Assembly: GCF_026151345.1 (NCBI RefSeq)
Contig: NZ_JAMQPR010000001.1
Coordinates: 1,780,231 to 1,844,230, forward strand
DNA from: Leptospira paudalimensis
GTDB taxonomy: Bacteria; Spirochaetota; Leptospiria; Leptospirales; Leptospiraceae
Direction of reading: 5' to 3'
DNA: 64,000 nt
Shown here: positions 53,651-62,345 of the stretch, piece after piece
How positions within the stretch are numbered: the stretch's first letter is position 1
Layout of the letters: each line of letters begins with the position of its first letter
Position numbers and translations under genes: made by a program
Notes under the pieces: model-generated
What the model saw: only the letters and a program-made list of their open reading frames with translations
Told to the model about the DNA's origin: nothing
Database searches by the model: none

Positions 53651-54648
53651 TCCCGATCAGGGGATAAAATCACAATGTTAAAAGGGTTTCTTTCATTTTT
53701 TTCTGATTCCGAAAGTGTTTCAGAAAATCGAAGGGCACCTGTAATCACAGTACCAGTAGTAAGACCAGCAAAAATACCTTCTTTTTCATATAAGTCAGCT
53801 TGCAGGTGTAAGGCTTCGTCTTTTGTCACATGGAAATAATGATCAATGAGTTTTGGATCATACACTGCAGGAAGACGGATCCTTTCTCTTTCTTTTGGAT
53901 TGTCTGTTTTTCCATACTCCATAAAAGGAGAGTTTTGTTTTCCAGCGATGATGACCTTAACCCTTCTGTCTTGTGACTTTAGGTAACGACCAATTCCTGT
54001 AATAGCCCCACCTGAACCTGGTGCTGAGATCACAGCACCTACCTTCCCTTGTAAATCGCGCCAAATTTCAGGACCCGTCGTCTTAAAATGGAAATTGGGA
54101 TTGGCTGGATTTTCTAATTCATCAGGCAAGTAACCACCCATTTTTTTGGATTTTTCTTCCGCAAGTTCCAATAACTTCAAAGGATCAGATTCATTTGTCA
54201 CGGTCACTTCTGCACCATAACTCCTGAGGAGTTGGACTCGTTCTGGGGAAGTTGTGAGTGGAACAAGGCAATAAACAGGGTAACCTTTTACCTTTCCAAT
54301 CCATGTGAAACTAACAGAGGAAGAACCAGCACCTGAAAGGATAATGGGCATTCCTTTTTTTAATTTTCCACGTTTTTCGGCATCTAATACCATCGCAATG
54401 GCAGTCCGATCCTTCGCAGAACCAGTGGGATTTAAAAACTCTGCTTTTAAATAAAATTGAACTCCCGAATACTCGGAACCAATTCGATTCAATCGGATCA
54501 GCGGGGTGTTGCCAATCAATTGTAAGACATTGTCTTTGATCGGTTTGGCAACGGAAAGTTCCTTTCCAAAGATACCTTGTACATTGTTAAGCGCTTGCAA
54601 CAAACTGTTGCCAAAGTCATCAATCCCTTTGGAAATTGGATCTATCAT
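53647..54648 (-). CDS. CysK/CBS-like PLP enzyme with altered substrate loop
   Basis: A 333-residue fold-type II PLP enzyme. NVLQLIGNTPLIRLNRIG and AEFLNPTGSAKDRTAIAM (PLP Lys) are typical of cysteine synthase and cystathionine beta-synthase. The substrate loop TSGNTG is replaced by LSGAGSSSVSF, the phosphate loop is SAPGSGGAITGIG, and the protein ends at SPDRD, just where PDxGxRYL would continue. Activity and substrate are therefore uncertain: it could use O-acetylserine, homocysteine or another amino acid. It follows the FKBP gene directly. Confidence 0.8.
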   Translation of the reverse strand: MIDPISKGIDDFGNSLLQALNNVQGIFGKELSVAKPIKDNVLQLIGNTPLIRLNRIGSEYSGVQFYLKAEFLNPTGSAKDRTAIAMVLDAEKRGKLKKGMPIILSGAGSSSVSFTWIGKVKGYPVYCLVPLTTSPERVQLLRSYGAEVTVTNESDPLKLLELAEEKSKKMGGYLPDELENPANPNFHFKTTGPEIWRDLQGKVGAVISAPGSGGAITGIGRYLKSQDRRVKVIIAGKQNSPFMEYGKTDNPKERERIRLPAVYDPKLIDHYFHVTKDEALHLQADLYEKEGIFAGLTTGTVITGALRFSETLSESEKNERNPFNIVILSPDRD

Positions 54649-55026
54649 TTATTTAACTTTGATTAACTCAACATCAAACACAAGTGTAGAGTTAGCAGGA
54701 ATTGGACCCACAGCTCTGTCACCATATCCAAACTTTGGTGGAATGGTTAGTTTGCGTTTTCCACCTTCCTTCATACCGACAATCCCTCGTTCCCAACCTT
54801 GGATCACTTGGCCTTGTCCCAATTGGAAACTAAACGGTTCCCCTCTGTCGACAGATGAATCAAATACCTTTCCATTGGTAAGTTTTCCCGTATAATGAAC
54901 CACAACTGTCGTTCCACGGATCGCTTCTTTCCCTAACCCTTGTTTGGTGTCTTGGATGAGAAGTTCGTCTGCAGAAAGTCCTGTCACAAATAGAAATAAA
55001 CTGAGAGTTAAAAATAACTGTTTCAT
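54649..55026 (-). CDS. FKBP-type peptidyl-prolyl isomerase, exported
   Basis: A 125-residue protein with a signal peptide (MKQLFLTLSLFLFVTGLSA) followed by a single FKBP domain: GTTVVVHYTGKLTNGKVFDSS, PFSFQLGQGQVIQGWERGIVGMKEGGKRKLTIPPKFGYGDRA, and PANSTLVFDVELIKV. Active-site Tyr, Phe, Val-Ile and Trp positions match. It should isomerise prolyl bonds during protein folding in the periplasm. It lies eight bases after leuD and abuts the CysK-like gene. Confidence 0.93.
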   Translation of the reverse strand: MKQLFLTLSLFLFVTGLSADELLIQDTKQGLGKEAIRGTTVVVHYTGKLTNGKVFDSSVDRGEPFSFQLGQGQVIQGWERGIVGMKEGGKRKLTIPPKFGYGDRAVGPIPANSTLVFDVELIKVK

Positions 55027-55034
55027 GTGGCTAA

Positions 55035-55661
55035 TTATACACTCTTTCTGTACAACCAGGGAACATCTTTTTGGTTCTTTTCTTCAAATTTTTGAATAAA
55101 ATCTGCTTTTTGGAGGGTAAGACCAATGTCGTCCAAACCATTGAGTAAGCAATGTTTACGGAAGGCATCGACTTCAAAAGGGTATTTTTTCCCTTCTTCT
55201 GTGATCACAACTTGGTTTTCCAAATCAATTTCCAAATTGGCACCAGGTTTTTTATCGATCGTTTGGAATATTTCTTCGATTTGTCCTTCTGGTAAAACGA
55301 TCGGTAACATTCCGTTCTTAAAGCAGTTATTGTAAAAAATATCCGCGTAGGATGGAGAAAGGATGGCACGAAACCCGTAATCTTCTAATGCCCAAGGTGC
55401 GTGTTCACGAGAAGAACCACATCCAAAATTGTCACGAGTGACAAGAATGGTTGCCCCTTGGTATCTAGGTGCATTGAGAACAAAATCAGGATTTGGTTTT
55501 TGTCCTGCATCATCCAGAAATCTCCAATCATGGAATAAATGTTGTCCAAACCCTGATCTTTCGATTTTACGAAGGAATTGTTTGGGGATGATTTGGTCTG
55601 TGTCTACGTTTGCTTTGTCAAGTAAGGCTGCGATCCCTTTTAATTTCGTAAATGCTTTCAT
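55035..55661 (-). CDS. leuD: 3-isopropylmalate dehydratase small subunit
   Basis: A 208-residue subunit of isopropylmalate isomerase in leucine synthesis. Motifs: [70 protein letters not shown]. The [14 protein letters not shown] loop is the swivelling substrate-binding element. It follows leuC after one base. Length and motifs match LeuD of the proteobacterial type. Leptospira makes leucine and isoleucine through citramalate; this enzyme can serve both. Confidence 0.96.
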   Translation of the reverse strand: MKAFTKLKGIAALLDKANVDTDQIIPKQFLRKIERSGFGQHLFHDWRFLDDAGQKPNPDFVLNAPRYQGATILVTRDNFGCGSSREHAPWALEDYGFRAILSPSYADIFYNNCFKNGMLPIVLPEGQIEEIFQTIDKKPGANLEIDLENQVVITEEGKKYPFEVDAFRKHCLLNGLDDIGLTLQKADFIQKFEEKNQKDVPWLYRKSV

Positions 55662-55662
55662 C

Positions 55663-57057
55663 TTATTTCCACTCCCGAATGTCTACAAAATGACCTTCTA
55701 CAGCAACTGCTGCTGCCATTGCGGGTCCCACTAAATGTGTCCTTCCACCTTTTCCTTGTCTTCCTTCAAAGTTCCTGTTGGAAGTGGAAGCACAACGATC
55801 TCCTGGAGACAATACATCGTCATTCATAGCAAGGCACATCGAACAACCTGGGTTACGCCATTGGAAACCAGCTTCTAAAAAGATCTTATCAAGACCTTCA
55901 CTTTCTGCTTGGCGTTTCACTCGGCCAGAACCTGGAACAATGATGGCCTCCACGTCTTTACTTACTTTTTTCCCTTTGACCGTGTTTGCAACAACACGCA
56001 GGTCTTCAATCCTTGAATTGGTACAAGATCCAATGAATACTTTATTCACTTTCACATCGGAAAGTTTTTGCCCTGGTTTTAAATCCATATACGCAAGTGC
56101 TGATTCTGCGGATTTACGTTGGACTGGGTCAGTAAAATCATTCGGACTTGGTACTGTTGCCGTGACTGGAATCACTTGGCCAGGGGATGTTCCCCAAGAC
56201 ACCATAGGTGCAATTTCATTTGCATTGAGGATGACAGTTTTATCAAATTTAGCCCCAGGGTCTGTGGCATAGGCTTTCCACTTAGCAACCGCAATTTCAA
56301 ACTGTTCTCCTTTTGGAGCAAAGTCCCGACCTTTGATGTAGTTGATGGTAGTTTCATCTGGTGAGATGAGACCTGCTCTTGCACCAGCTTCAATTGCCAT
56401 ATTACAAATGGTCATACGGCCTTCCATACTGAGGGAACGAATGGCCTCACCCGTAAATTCAATCACATAGCCAGTCGCACCATCTGTACCAATTTTTCCA
56501 ATGATCGCAAGTACGATGTCTTTTGCGGATACAAGTGGAGAAAGTTTTCCATCCACTCTGATTTCTAAGGTTTTAGGTTTTTTTTGGACAAGGGTTTGTG
56601 TTGCTAACACATGTTCCACTTCTGATGTACCAATCCCAAAAGCAAGAGCTCCAAAAGCTCCGTGTGTTGCTGTGTGAGAATCCCCACAAACAATTGTCAT
56701 ACCAGGATGGGTAAGACCAAGTTCTGGTGCGACTACGTGAACAATTCCATTATCAGGATGGTTGATATCAAATAAAGTAATGCCGTTTTCTTTACAATTA
56801 TCCATCAATGTTTGCATTTGCAAAACAGAAATGGGATCCACGGATTTCCAATCTCTAGTCCTTGTGGATACGTTGTGGTCCATCGTTGCAAAAGTTGCAT
56901 CGGGACGTCTCACCCTTCGGTTGGTCAATTTTAAACTTTCGAAGGCCTGTGGGCTTGTTACCTCATGCACCAGGTGTCTATCAATATAGATTAGGCAGGT
57001 CCCATCTTCCTCGTGAACCAAATGGTCATTCCAAATCTTCTCAAACATGGTTTTCAT
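55663..57057 (-). CDS. leuC: 3-isopropylmalate dehydratase large subunit
   Basis: A 464-residue aconitase-type subunit with the 4Fe-4S ligands: [14 protein letters not shown] and [13 protein letters not shown]. Other signatures are [58 protein letters not shown] and [21 protein letters not shown]. It pairs with LeuD to isomerise 2-isopropylmalate. GGGAG lies nine bases before the ATG. The 78-base leader after the upstream lipoprotein gene contains a small GGACA/TGTCC hairpin; no T-box or peptide leader is evident. Confidence 0.97.
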   Translation of the reverse strand: MKTMFEKIWNDHLVHEEDGTCLIYIDRHLVHEVTSPQAFESLKLTNRRVRRPDATFATMDHNVSTRTRDWKSVDPISVLQMQTLMDNCKENGITLFDINHPDNGIVHVVAPELGLTHPGMTIVCGDSHTATHGAFGALAFGIGTSEVEHVLATQTLVQKKPKTLEIRVDGKLSPLVSAKDIVLAIIGKIGTDGATGYVIEFTGEAIRSLSMEGRMTICNMAIEAGARAGLISPDETTINYIKGRDFAPKGEQFEIAVAKWKAYATDPGAKFDKTVILNANEIAPMVSWGTSPGQVIPVTATVPSPNDFTDPVQRKSAESALAYMDLKPGQKLSDVKVNKVFIGSCTNSRIEDLRVVANTVKGKKVSKDVEAIIVPGSGRVKRQAESEGLDKIFLEAGFQWRNPGCSMCLAMNDDVLSPGDRCASTSNRNFEGRQGKGGRTHLVGPAMAAAVAVEGHFVDIREWK

Positions 57058-57135
57058 AACTAGACTCCCTCACTTCCAGTCATAACTCGGACATGGGGGT
57101 CTGTGTCCAGGGAATTTGAAAAAATAGATTGATTC

Positions 57136-57966
57136 TTAAGGTGTTTGGACAGTAGAGCCGTCTACATACGTCCCTGAGATACTGGAACAATGGGCGGCTG
57201 CCGTGCCAGCCCCACCAGTAAGAGGCGCTGTGTACACACTGATGATGTACCCGACACTGGATTGGGTCACCTTGCAGGATCCGACCACACCTGTCTCTGT
57301 GCACTTAGCTGTTTGTTTTGTACCCGAGAGGCAACTTGTCAAATACCCATAATAATTTTGGCAAACCCCACCACCTATGGCACAAGCAAATTTGTAGGTT
57401 TTGGTGGAACCACCATTCAATAAATCAGTGAGGTCTGAATCGGAAACAGTTTGTACCGCAGTCCCATCCGTTAACACGGACAAGGGATTGGCAGTGCCAC
57501 TTTCTTTTTGGTACACGTAAAGGAGGTAACTTCCTGATTTTGTGAAACTAATGATGGTTTGGGTCGAGTCTGTTTTGGTGTATTCTGTACCTTCTTTGGC
57601 AAGTGGAGCAACATTCAATTCCAAAGGGCAACTTGTGGACGAATACACTGCCACTTTTGTCACCCTAGACAAAACTACCCTTGTCCCAATTTGAGCACCT
57701 TTGATTTGCATCACGGAATAATAGGTATCCCCAGCAAGTAAAAAAGAAACCGACTGGGAACTCGTTGTGATCCCTGTATAACCTGCTTTTAGTTGAGAAC
57801 CAAGTCCGGCCACAGTGCAACCGCTGGCTCCCGATTCTTTCGCGAGATAAAGAGAAGTAGCCGTATCATTTTTGTTCGTTTCGCCAGAACAAAATAAAAA
57901 TACAAATAGGGAAACAGAACAAACAGCGAAACGCGTTACCTTTCTCAATTTTCCAACTGCTTCCAT
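57136..57966 (-). CDS. Lipoprotein of unknown function
   Basis: About 276 residues from an ATG at 57966, with GGGAG upstream. The signal ends SVSLFVFLFCSGETN, a good spirochaetal lipobox with Cys near 26. The mature protein is Ser/Thr-rich and beta-like (TGITTSSQSVSFLLAGDTYYSVMQIKG; GTRVVLSRVTKVAVYSST), suggesting a pre-peptidase-type beta-sandwich for the central part, and six or more Cys in the last third (ACAIGGGVCQNYYGYLTSCLSG, then KCTETGVVGSCK), likely disulfides. It lies one base after the FHA gene. Probably surface or periplasmic; no function is assigned. Confidence 0.72.
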   Translation of the reverse strand: MEAVGKLRKVTRFAVCSVSLFVFLFCSGETNKNDTATSLYLAKESGASGCTVAGLGSQLKAGYTGITTSSQSVSFLLAGDTYYSVMQIKGAQIGTRVVLSRVTKVAVYSSTSCPLELNVAPLAKEGTEYTKTDSTQTIISFTKSGSYLLYVYQKESGTANPLSVLTDGTAVQTVSDSDLTDLLNGGSTKTYKFACAIGGGVCQNYYGYLTSCLSGTKQTAKCTETGVVGSCKVTQSSVGYIISVYTAPLTGGAGTAAAHCSSISGTYVDGSTVQTP

Positions 57967-57967
57967 T

Positions 57968-59449
57968 TTAGTATCTCCCTCGAAACGTAAGGATGGTTTT
58001 ACCCAATTGAATTTCATCCAAATTGTGCAAAACTTTTGGACGTAATAATTTTTTGCCGTTTAAGTATACACCCGAATGGGAAAGACAATCAAACAATATA
58101 TATTTTCCCCTTCGGTTTTTTATCTTTGCATGGAAACCAGAAACATTTGGATCATGTAAGACAATATGGTTGGATTCAAAATTGCCAATTGTCATCTCAT
58201 CCCACTGTAAAGGAATAGGTTCATACATTTGGCTCCCTTGTCGTACTTGGATGACAGCATAGGTATAGGAAACTCCTGGCAAAATCTCCTTTTCTTTGGT
58301 CACAAGAGCGATTTCTCTATCCTTTGCCGCCTTCTCTAAGGTTTCTCCATACATACGATCATAAACGGCAAGTTCCTCTTTTCGTTCCAAGTTCTCACCT
58401 TCAGGGACGAGGATAGCAGTTTTTTCGATTCCATTCCTTCGTTCATTCTGAATGGGTTCAAATCCTCTTAAATAATAAAGGGATGCAATGCATAGTAAAA
58501 TGAGAAATAGACTCACGGGGAAAAAAACAAAAGGATCTGAAATTTTGAGATATAAAGTTTGGAATGGAGAAATTTCATATTGGTATTCAAACCTGACACC
58601 ATTTGTAACAGATGTTAGAGTCCCATAAATTTCATTTTCTTTCCACAAAGATAAATTCCATGGAGAAGGATAAGAAATCAACCAATCAGGACTCATCGTT
58701 GCTTTAAGATCAGAAAATAAAAATTCAAAACTCTCCGACTTTGAAATTGGATAAAAATTTCCCTTTGTATAACTCACAAGTTTATTGGCTTCCAATGAAT
58801 TGGGGGAGAGCACAATCAAACGTAAGTCCTTGTCATTGATACGCCTTGCAAACTCTGGAATTTCAAAACGATCAGGCCATTCCTTTGCAAAACTCACGAG
58901 CAATAAGATATGATCTTCTTTGGTTTCATTCGTTGGAATCGAATCAACAAATCGTTCCCAATTACGAATCGGAAACTGTAAGTTATTTTCCTTTGGGAAG
59001 GGAAATGATACATCCAAAACTTGGGAACGAATCCGTTCAAACACATGAAATGTTTGGTCCGACTGGATATGGAGTTTAGAATGGCCACCACTTTGTTCCG
59101 ATAATTTGACAAGTTGTTGGACAAGGTGGAGTAACCACCTTCTGTCTTCCGCATTTGTGTAACTGGGAATGGAAATATTCAGATAGATTGGGTTTTTAGT
59201 TTCAAGTTGGGATAAGTGGATGTCTTCAGTGAGCCTTACCGTATTCCCCAATTGTTCTTGGAGGGTATAACCACCAGTATTTAAATTTCCATTTACATGC
59301 AAACGGAGTTTTACATCTGGATAGGATCTAAGGTCAATGGAACGAAAGGAGACTTGGCCCTCCGGAAATAGAGACAAGGGCAAAAGAAAAAAGAAAAGGA
59401 AAACAATCCTATTGAAATAAAACAGATGCTTCCTTGAGTTGTTTCCCAT
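57968..59449 (-). CDS. Membrane protein with C-terminal FHA domain
   Basis: A 493-residue protein. After a hydrophobic signal (about residues 12-30), a periplasmic region of about 270 residues includes a VWA-like end (HILLLVSFAKEWPDRFEIP; LRLIVLSPNSLEANKL). One membrane helix follows (about 308-330), then a cytoplasmic part with a charged linker and an FHA domain at the C-terminus (MTIGNFESNHIVLHDPNVSGFHAKI; LFDCLSHSGVYLNGKKL), which should bind phosphothreonine. No Ser/Thr kinase gene is in view. It overlaps the ABC ATPase gene by 41 bases. Possibly transduces a periplasmic signal; inferred. Confidence 0.82.
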   Translation of the reverse strand: MGNNSRKHLFYFNRIVFLFFFLLPLSLFPEGQVSFRSIDLRSYPDVKLRLHVNGNLNTGGYTLQEQLGNTVRLTEDIHLSQLETKNPIYLNISIPSYTNAEDRRWLLHLVQQLVKLSEQSGGHSKLHIQSDQTFHVFERIRSQVLDVSFPFPKENNLQFPIRNWERFVDSIPTNETKEDHILLLVSFAKEWPDRFEIPEFARRINDKDLRLIVLSPNSLEANKLVSYTKGNFYPISKSESFEFLFSDLKATMSPDWLISYPSPWNLSLWKENEIYGTLTSVTNGVRFEYQYEISPFQTLYLKISDPFVFFPVSLFLILLCIASLYYLRGFEPIQNERRNGIEKTAILVPEGENLERKEELAVYDRMYGETLEKAAKDREIALVTKEKEILPGVSYTYAVIQVRQGSQMYEPIPLQWDEMTIGNFESNHIVLHDPNVSGFHAKIKNRRGKYILFDCLSHSGVYLNGKKLLRPKVLHNLDEIQLGKTILTFRGRY

Positions 59450-60170
59450 ATTCCGAATTTGGCTCCAATTGGTGGTTGTTTATGGGAAGAGTCTCAATCA
59501 CTTCCCCTTCTTTCATTATCGTAACTTGGGATGCTAGACTTTCGATGATCCTAAGTTCATGTGTAATAAAAACAACTGTCATCCCTGATTTTGCAAAATT
59601 TTGAACAGTTTCCAATACAATTTTTTCAGAAAAAGCATCAAGCCCCGTTGTTGGCTCATCCAAAACTAGAATTTTTGGAAAACGAAGGAAGGCTAACGTG
59701 AGTAAGATCCGTTGTTTTTCACCTCCTGAAAGGTTTTTTGCCACTCGATTCCAATGCCCACGAGGGATGGACAATTGATCAAAATAAGATAAAACGATTT
59801 CTTCAGTGACATGGTTTACTTTAGAGAGTTTTAAAAAATCTAAAACTTGGCTCCCAATCGTTCGGTAGGGATGGAAGGCTAAATTGGGATTCTGAGGGAC
59901 GAGGAAAACATTCTTTTTCTCTGGAAACTCATTGGAGAAAACATCACAACCTAACACAGAAAATAAATCATAACTGATTTTGCTGTCGTCAGGTAAAATG
60001 GAAAATAAAGCTAGTGCAAGAGTCGATTTTCCGGATCCAGATTCGCCGATAATTCCATGGATGGTTCCGGCTTTGATTTCCATTCCAATGGATCTCCAAA
60101 TGGAATGGCCTTCTTTAGTGATTAACGAGGCATTTTTAATTTGGATGACGTTACGATTAGTCGAGTCCAA
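59409..60170 (-). CDS. ABC transporter ATPase, Dpp/Opp-like, orphan
   Basis: A 253-residue single ABC domain: Walker [17 protein letters not shown]-loop [18 protein letters not shown], signature [20 protein letters not shown], Walker [13 protein letters not shown] and switch His in FITHELRI. The nearest relatives are DppD/OppD and NikD/E-type peptide or nickel ATPases. No permease or binding-protein gene is next to it, and it overlaps gmhA by 14 bases and the FHA gene by 41. It may serve permeases elsewhere or act in a non-transport role. Confidence 0.88.
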   Translation of the reverse strand: MDSTNRNVIQIKNASLITKEGHSIWRSIGMEIKAGTIHGIIGESGSGKSTLALALFSILPDDSKISYDLFSVLGCDVFSNEFPEKKNVFLVPQNPNLAFHPYRTIGSQVLDFLKLSKVNHVTEEIVLSYFDQLSIPRGHWNRVAKNLSGGEKQRILLTLAFLRFPKILVLDEPTTGLDAFSEKIVLETVQNFAKSGMTVVFITHELRIIESLASQVTIMKEGEVIETLPINNHQLEPNSEYGKQLKEASVLFQ

Positions 60171-60744
60171 ACAATTCCTTCTCTATGATACTACAAAGTA
60201 TATGTCCAATTAAAATGTGGGATTCTTGAATCCTTGCAGTGACTTTAGAAGGAACTATCATTTCCGCATCTGCTTTTCCTTTTAACTTTCCACCGTCTCC
60301 ACCAAGTAGTAATACAACTTTCATTCCAATTTTTTTAGCTTCTTCTACCGCCAAAATGATGTTTTGCGAATTTCCGGAAGTTGTTAAGCCAACAAATACA
60401 TCTTTCGGTTTTCCAAACGCTTGGATTTGTCTTTGGAACAAAAATTCATATCCATAATCATTGGAACAAGCTGTTAACACTGCTTGGTCACTGTTCAGAG
60501 CAATGGCAGGAATTGCTTTCCTTTCATTCCCTGATTTATAACGTACAACCAATTCTGCTGCAATATGAGATGCATCACAACTAGATCCACCGTTACCACA
60601 AAAAAACAAAGTTCCATCATTTCGTAATGAGTCCACTAACAGTTTTCCTGCAGCGGATATATTTGGTAATAAAGAAGGAAGGAGTTGTTCTTTGACTCGT
60701 ATGGATTCTTCAATTTGGGATTGGATGATTGTACTATGCTCCAT
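60157..60744 (-). CDS. gmhA: Phosphoheptose isomerase-like SIS protein
   Basis: A 195-residue SIS-domain protein. [25 protein letters not shown] and [22 protein letters not shown] and the end [21 protein letters not shown] are the GmhA signature with the active-site Asp/His/Glu residues. It converts sedoheptulose-7-phosphate to heptose-7-phosphate, the first ADP-heptose step. HldA and HldC are encoded at 35.5-37 kb. DiaA is a related alternative, but the neighbourhood of LPS genes favours GmhA. Confidence 0.9.
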   Translation of the reverse strand: MEHSTIIQSQIEESIRVKEQLLPSLLPNISAAGKLLVDSLRNDGTLFFCGNGGSSCDASHIAAELVVRYKSGNERKAIPAIALNSDQAVLTACSNDYGYEFLFQRQIQAFGKPKDVFVGLTTSGNSQNIILAVEEAKKIGMKVVLLLGGDGGKLKGKADAEMIVPSKVTARIQESHILIGHILCSIIEKELFGLD

Positions 60745-61507
60745 GTTCTAATTCCTTTTCTCTTCTTTCTTGTATCAGATTGATTTTATTACCAAATTCT
60801 TTTAATGCAGAACCAAAACCATAAAGATTTTTTGTTTTGGAGTGTGGATTGTTTTGGTTACTAACACCTAAATTCAAATAGAATAACTCGTCCCTAACGA
60901 GGCGTTTTTGCCTTTCCGTTGCGATTTTAACAAAAAAATCTTTACACTCTTCTCCGATGGCCAACATAACAAGTGCCATTGAATTCGGTGACATTTGTAA
61001 CAACAATTGTTCCTGCCAAAATCTTTCCCAACCAAGAACAACCCGCCAATCATCTTTGGGAGCATCGGTCTCTAAAAATAGATCTGCTTTTGGTATGGCA
61101 AATTGATTCAGAAAGTCATCTAAATTCCCAATCTCTTTGGTTAGATTTTGGTTCAAATCACCCTCATCAACAAATAACACACCTGCCCATTTCCCATCCT
61201 TATTTTTATACAAATGGTTATCGGTAACTAAGATGATCGAATAATCTTCACCTTCGATTCGAAATAGTTTTTCATTTGTTTTTGTTAAGCGAAACTTTTT
61301 TGTTTCGGTAACGAGGCCTGAGCTTACCTGTTTTGTGGGGAGTTTCTTTTTCCAAGATTCACTTGCTGTAACCCATTCCATAAGAAACGATTTTGGCTCT
61401 TTTTTCCGTTTTTCAGAATCCTTTCCTTTGGAACTTTGGTCTGATTGGAATAGGGAGAGGAATTTTTTCCAAAATCCCCTTTTCTTTGGTGAACTATTTT
61501 TTGCCAT
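60734..61507 (-). CDS. Hypothetical protein, possible FliG-like helical segment
   Basis: I do not recognise this 257-residue protein. The first 50 residues are strongly basic and probably disordered ([20 protein letters not shown]). A middle alpha/beta part ([35 protein letters not shown]) follows, then a helical stretch [20 protein letters not shown] and [16 protein letters not shown], reminiscent in rhythm of FliG armadillo repeats. It has no signal or membrane helix. It overlaps gmhA by 11 and the GT2 gene by 14 bases, so it is embedded in an LPS-sugar operon. Any role in LPS or motility is speculative. Confidence 0.6.
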   Translation of the reverse strand: MAKNSSPKKRGFWKKFLSLFQSDQSSKGKDSEKRKKEPKSFLMEWVTASESWKKKLPTKQVSSGLVTETKKFRLTKTNEKLFRIEGEDYSIILVTDNHLYKNKDGKWAGVLFVDEGDLNQNLTKEIGNLDDFLNQFAIPKADLFLETDAPKDDWRVVLGWERFWQEQLLLQMSPNSMALVMLAIGEECKDFFVKIATERQKRLVRDELFYLNLGVSNQNNPHSKTKNLYGFGSALKEFGNKINLIQERREKELEHGA

Positions 61508-62315
61508 AGTCTTTTCTTACATTAGAAGGTCGTTCCAACTTCAAATTGTCCAATTCATATAATTTCGCATATTTCAGAAAGGTAGAAAAGGAAGATGCAA
61601 GAGCAATCCAAAGTCCTGGGATTCCATCTAAAAAACCAAATTTAAATACATAAATTTCAAAGAATTTTCCAAAGGGTTTAAAAATTGTTTTTAGAAGAGA
61701 AAACCTTTCTCCTTTCGCATAACGAGTGTAAGCAACAATACTTGAGAATTGATTGATCGTATTGATTTGGTGGCTAAAATCGGTAAAACTATAATGTAAG
61801 ATATCACCTTTCATTACCTTTCCTCGAGATCCCATTTTTAATTCTATATAGTCGTGAGGGTTTTCACCTACCCAATTTGCACTTTCTTTCTGAAACAATC
61901 GGTAACGGCGTTGGGGATACCATCCACTGTAACGGATCCACTTACCTAAATGGAACGTAAGCCTTGCGATTTTAAATCCTTCACAATGGATTTCATCCGC
62001 TTCTAGGAACGTGATGATTGATTTTTGGAGTGTTTCGTTTACTCTTTCATCTGCATCTAAAGATAGGATCCAATCATTTTGACAATAGGAAATGGCTTTG
62101 TTTTTTTGTTCGACATGGCCCGGAAAGGGAGCTTCAAAAAATCGAACGGTGGGGAACGATGTTGCGATTTCTTTTGTTTTGTCTGTGCTTAATGAATCAA
62201 GTACGATGATTTCGTCTGCAAAGGTGATTACGGATCGAATGCAATCACCAATATTTTTTTCTTCATTGAAGGTGATGATTGCCACTGACAATTTTCTTTT
62301 TCTCTTGCCATCCAT
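61494..62315 (-). CDS. Glycosyltransferase family 2, WaaE/KdtX-like
   Basis: A 273-residue GT-A transferase: LSVAIITFNEEKNIGDCIRSV, ADEIIVLDSLSTDKTKEIA, DWILSLDADERV (DxD) and the WIRYSGWYPQRRYRLFQKESA stretch typical of the WaaE/KdtX group that adds a beta-linked glucose to inner-core heptose. The tail has hydrophobic helices (GIPGLWIALASSFSTFLKYAKL). It is the first gene of the minus-strand run leading to gmhA and is divergent from the O-antigen ligase-like gene (30-base gap). Confidence 0.88.
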   Translation of the reverse strand: MDGKRKRKLSVAIITFNEEKNIGDCIRSVITFADEIIVLDSLSTDKTKEIATSFPTVRFFEAPFPGHVEQKNKAISYCQNDWILSLDADERVNETLQKSIITFLEADEIHCEGFKIARLTFHLGKWIRYSGWYPQRRYRLFQKESANWVGENPHDYIELKMGSRGKVMKGDILHYSFTDFSHQINTINQFSSIVAYTRYAKGERFSLLKTIFKPFGKFFEIYVFKFGFLDGIPGLWIALASSFSTFLKYAKLYELDNLKLERPSNVRKDYGKK

Positions 62316-62345
62316 AGGAGTTAAAACCTATTCTTAGAACCAAAT

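Noticed and set aside
57058..57135. Possible leucine leader peptide or T-box before leuC
   Set aside because: No run of Leu codons, T-box sequence or terminator/antiterminator pair is visible; there is only a five-base-pair hairpin.
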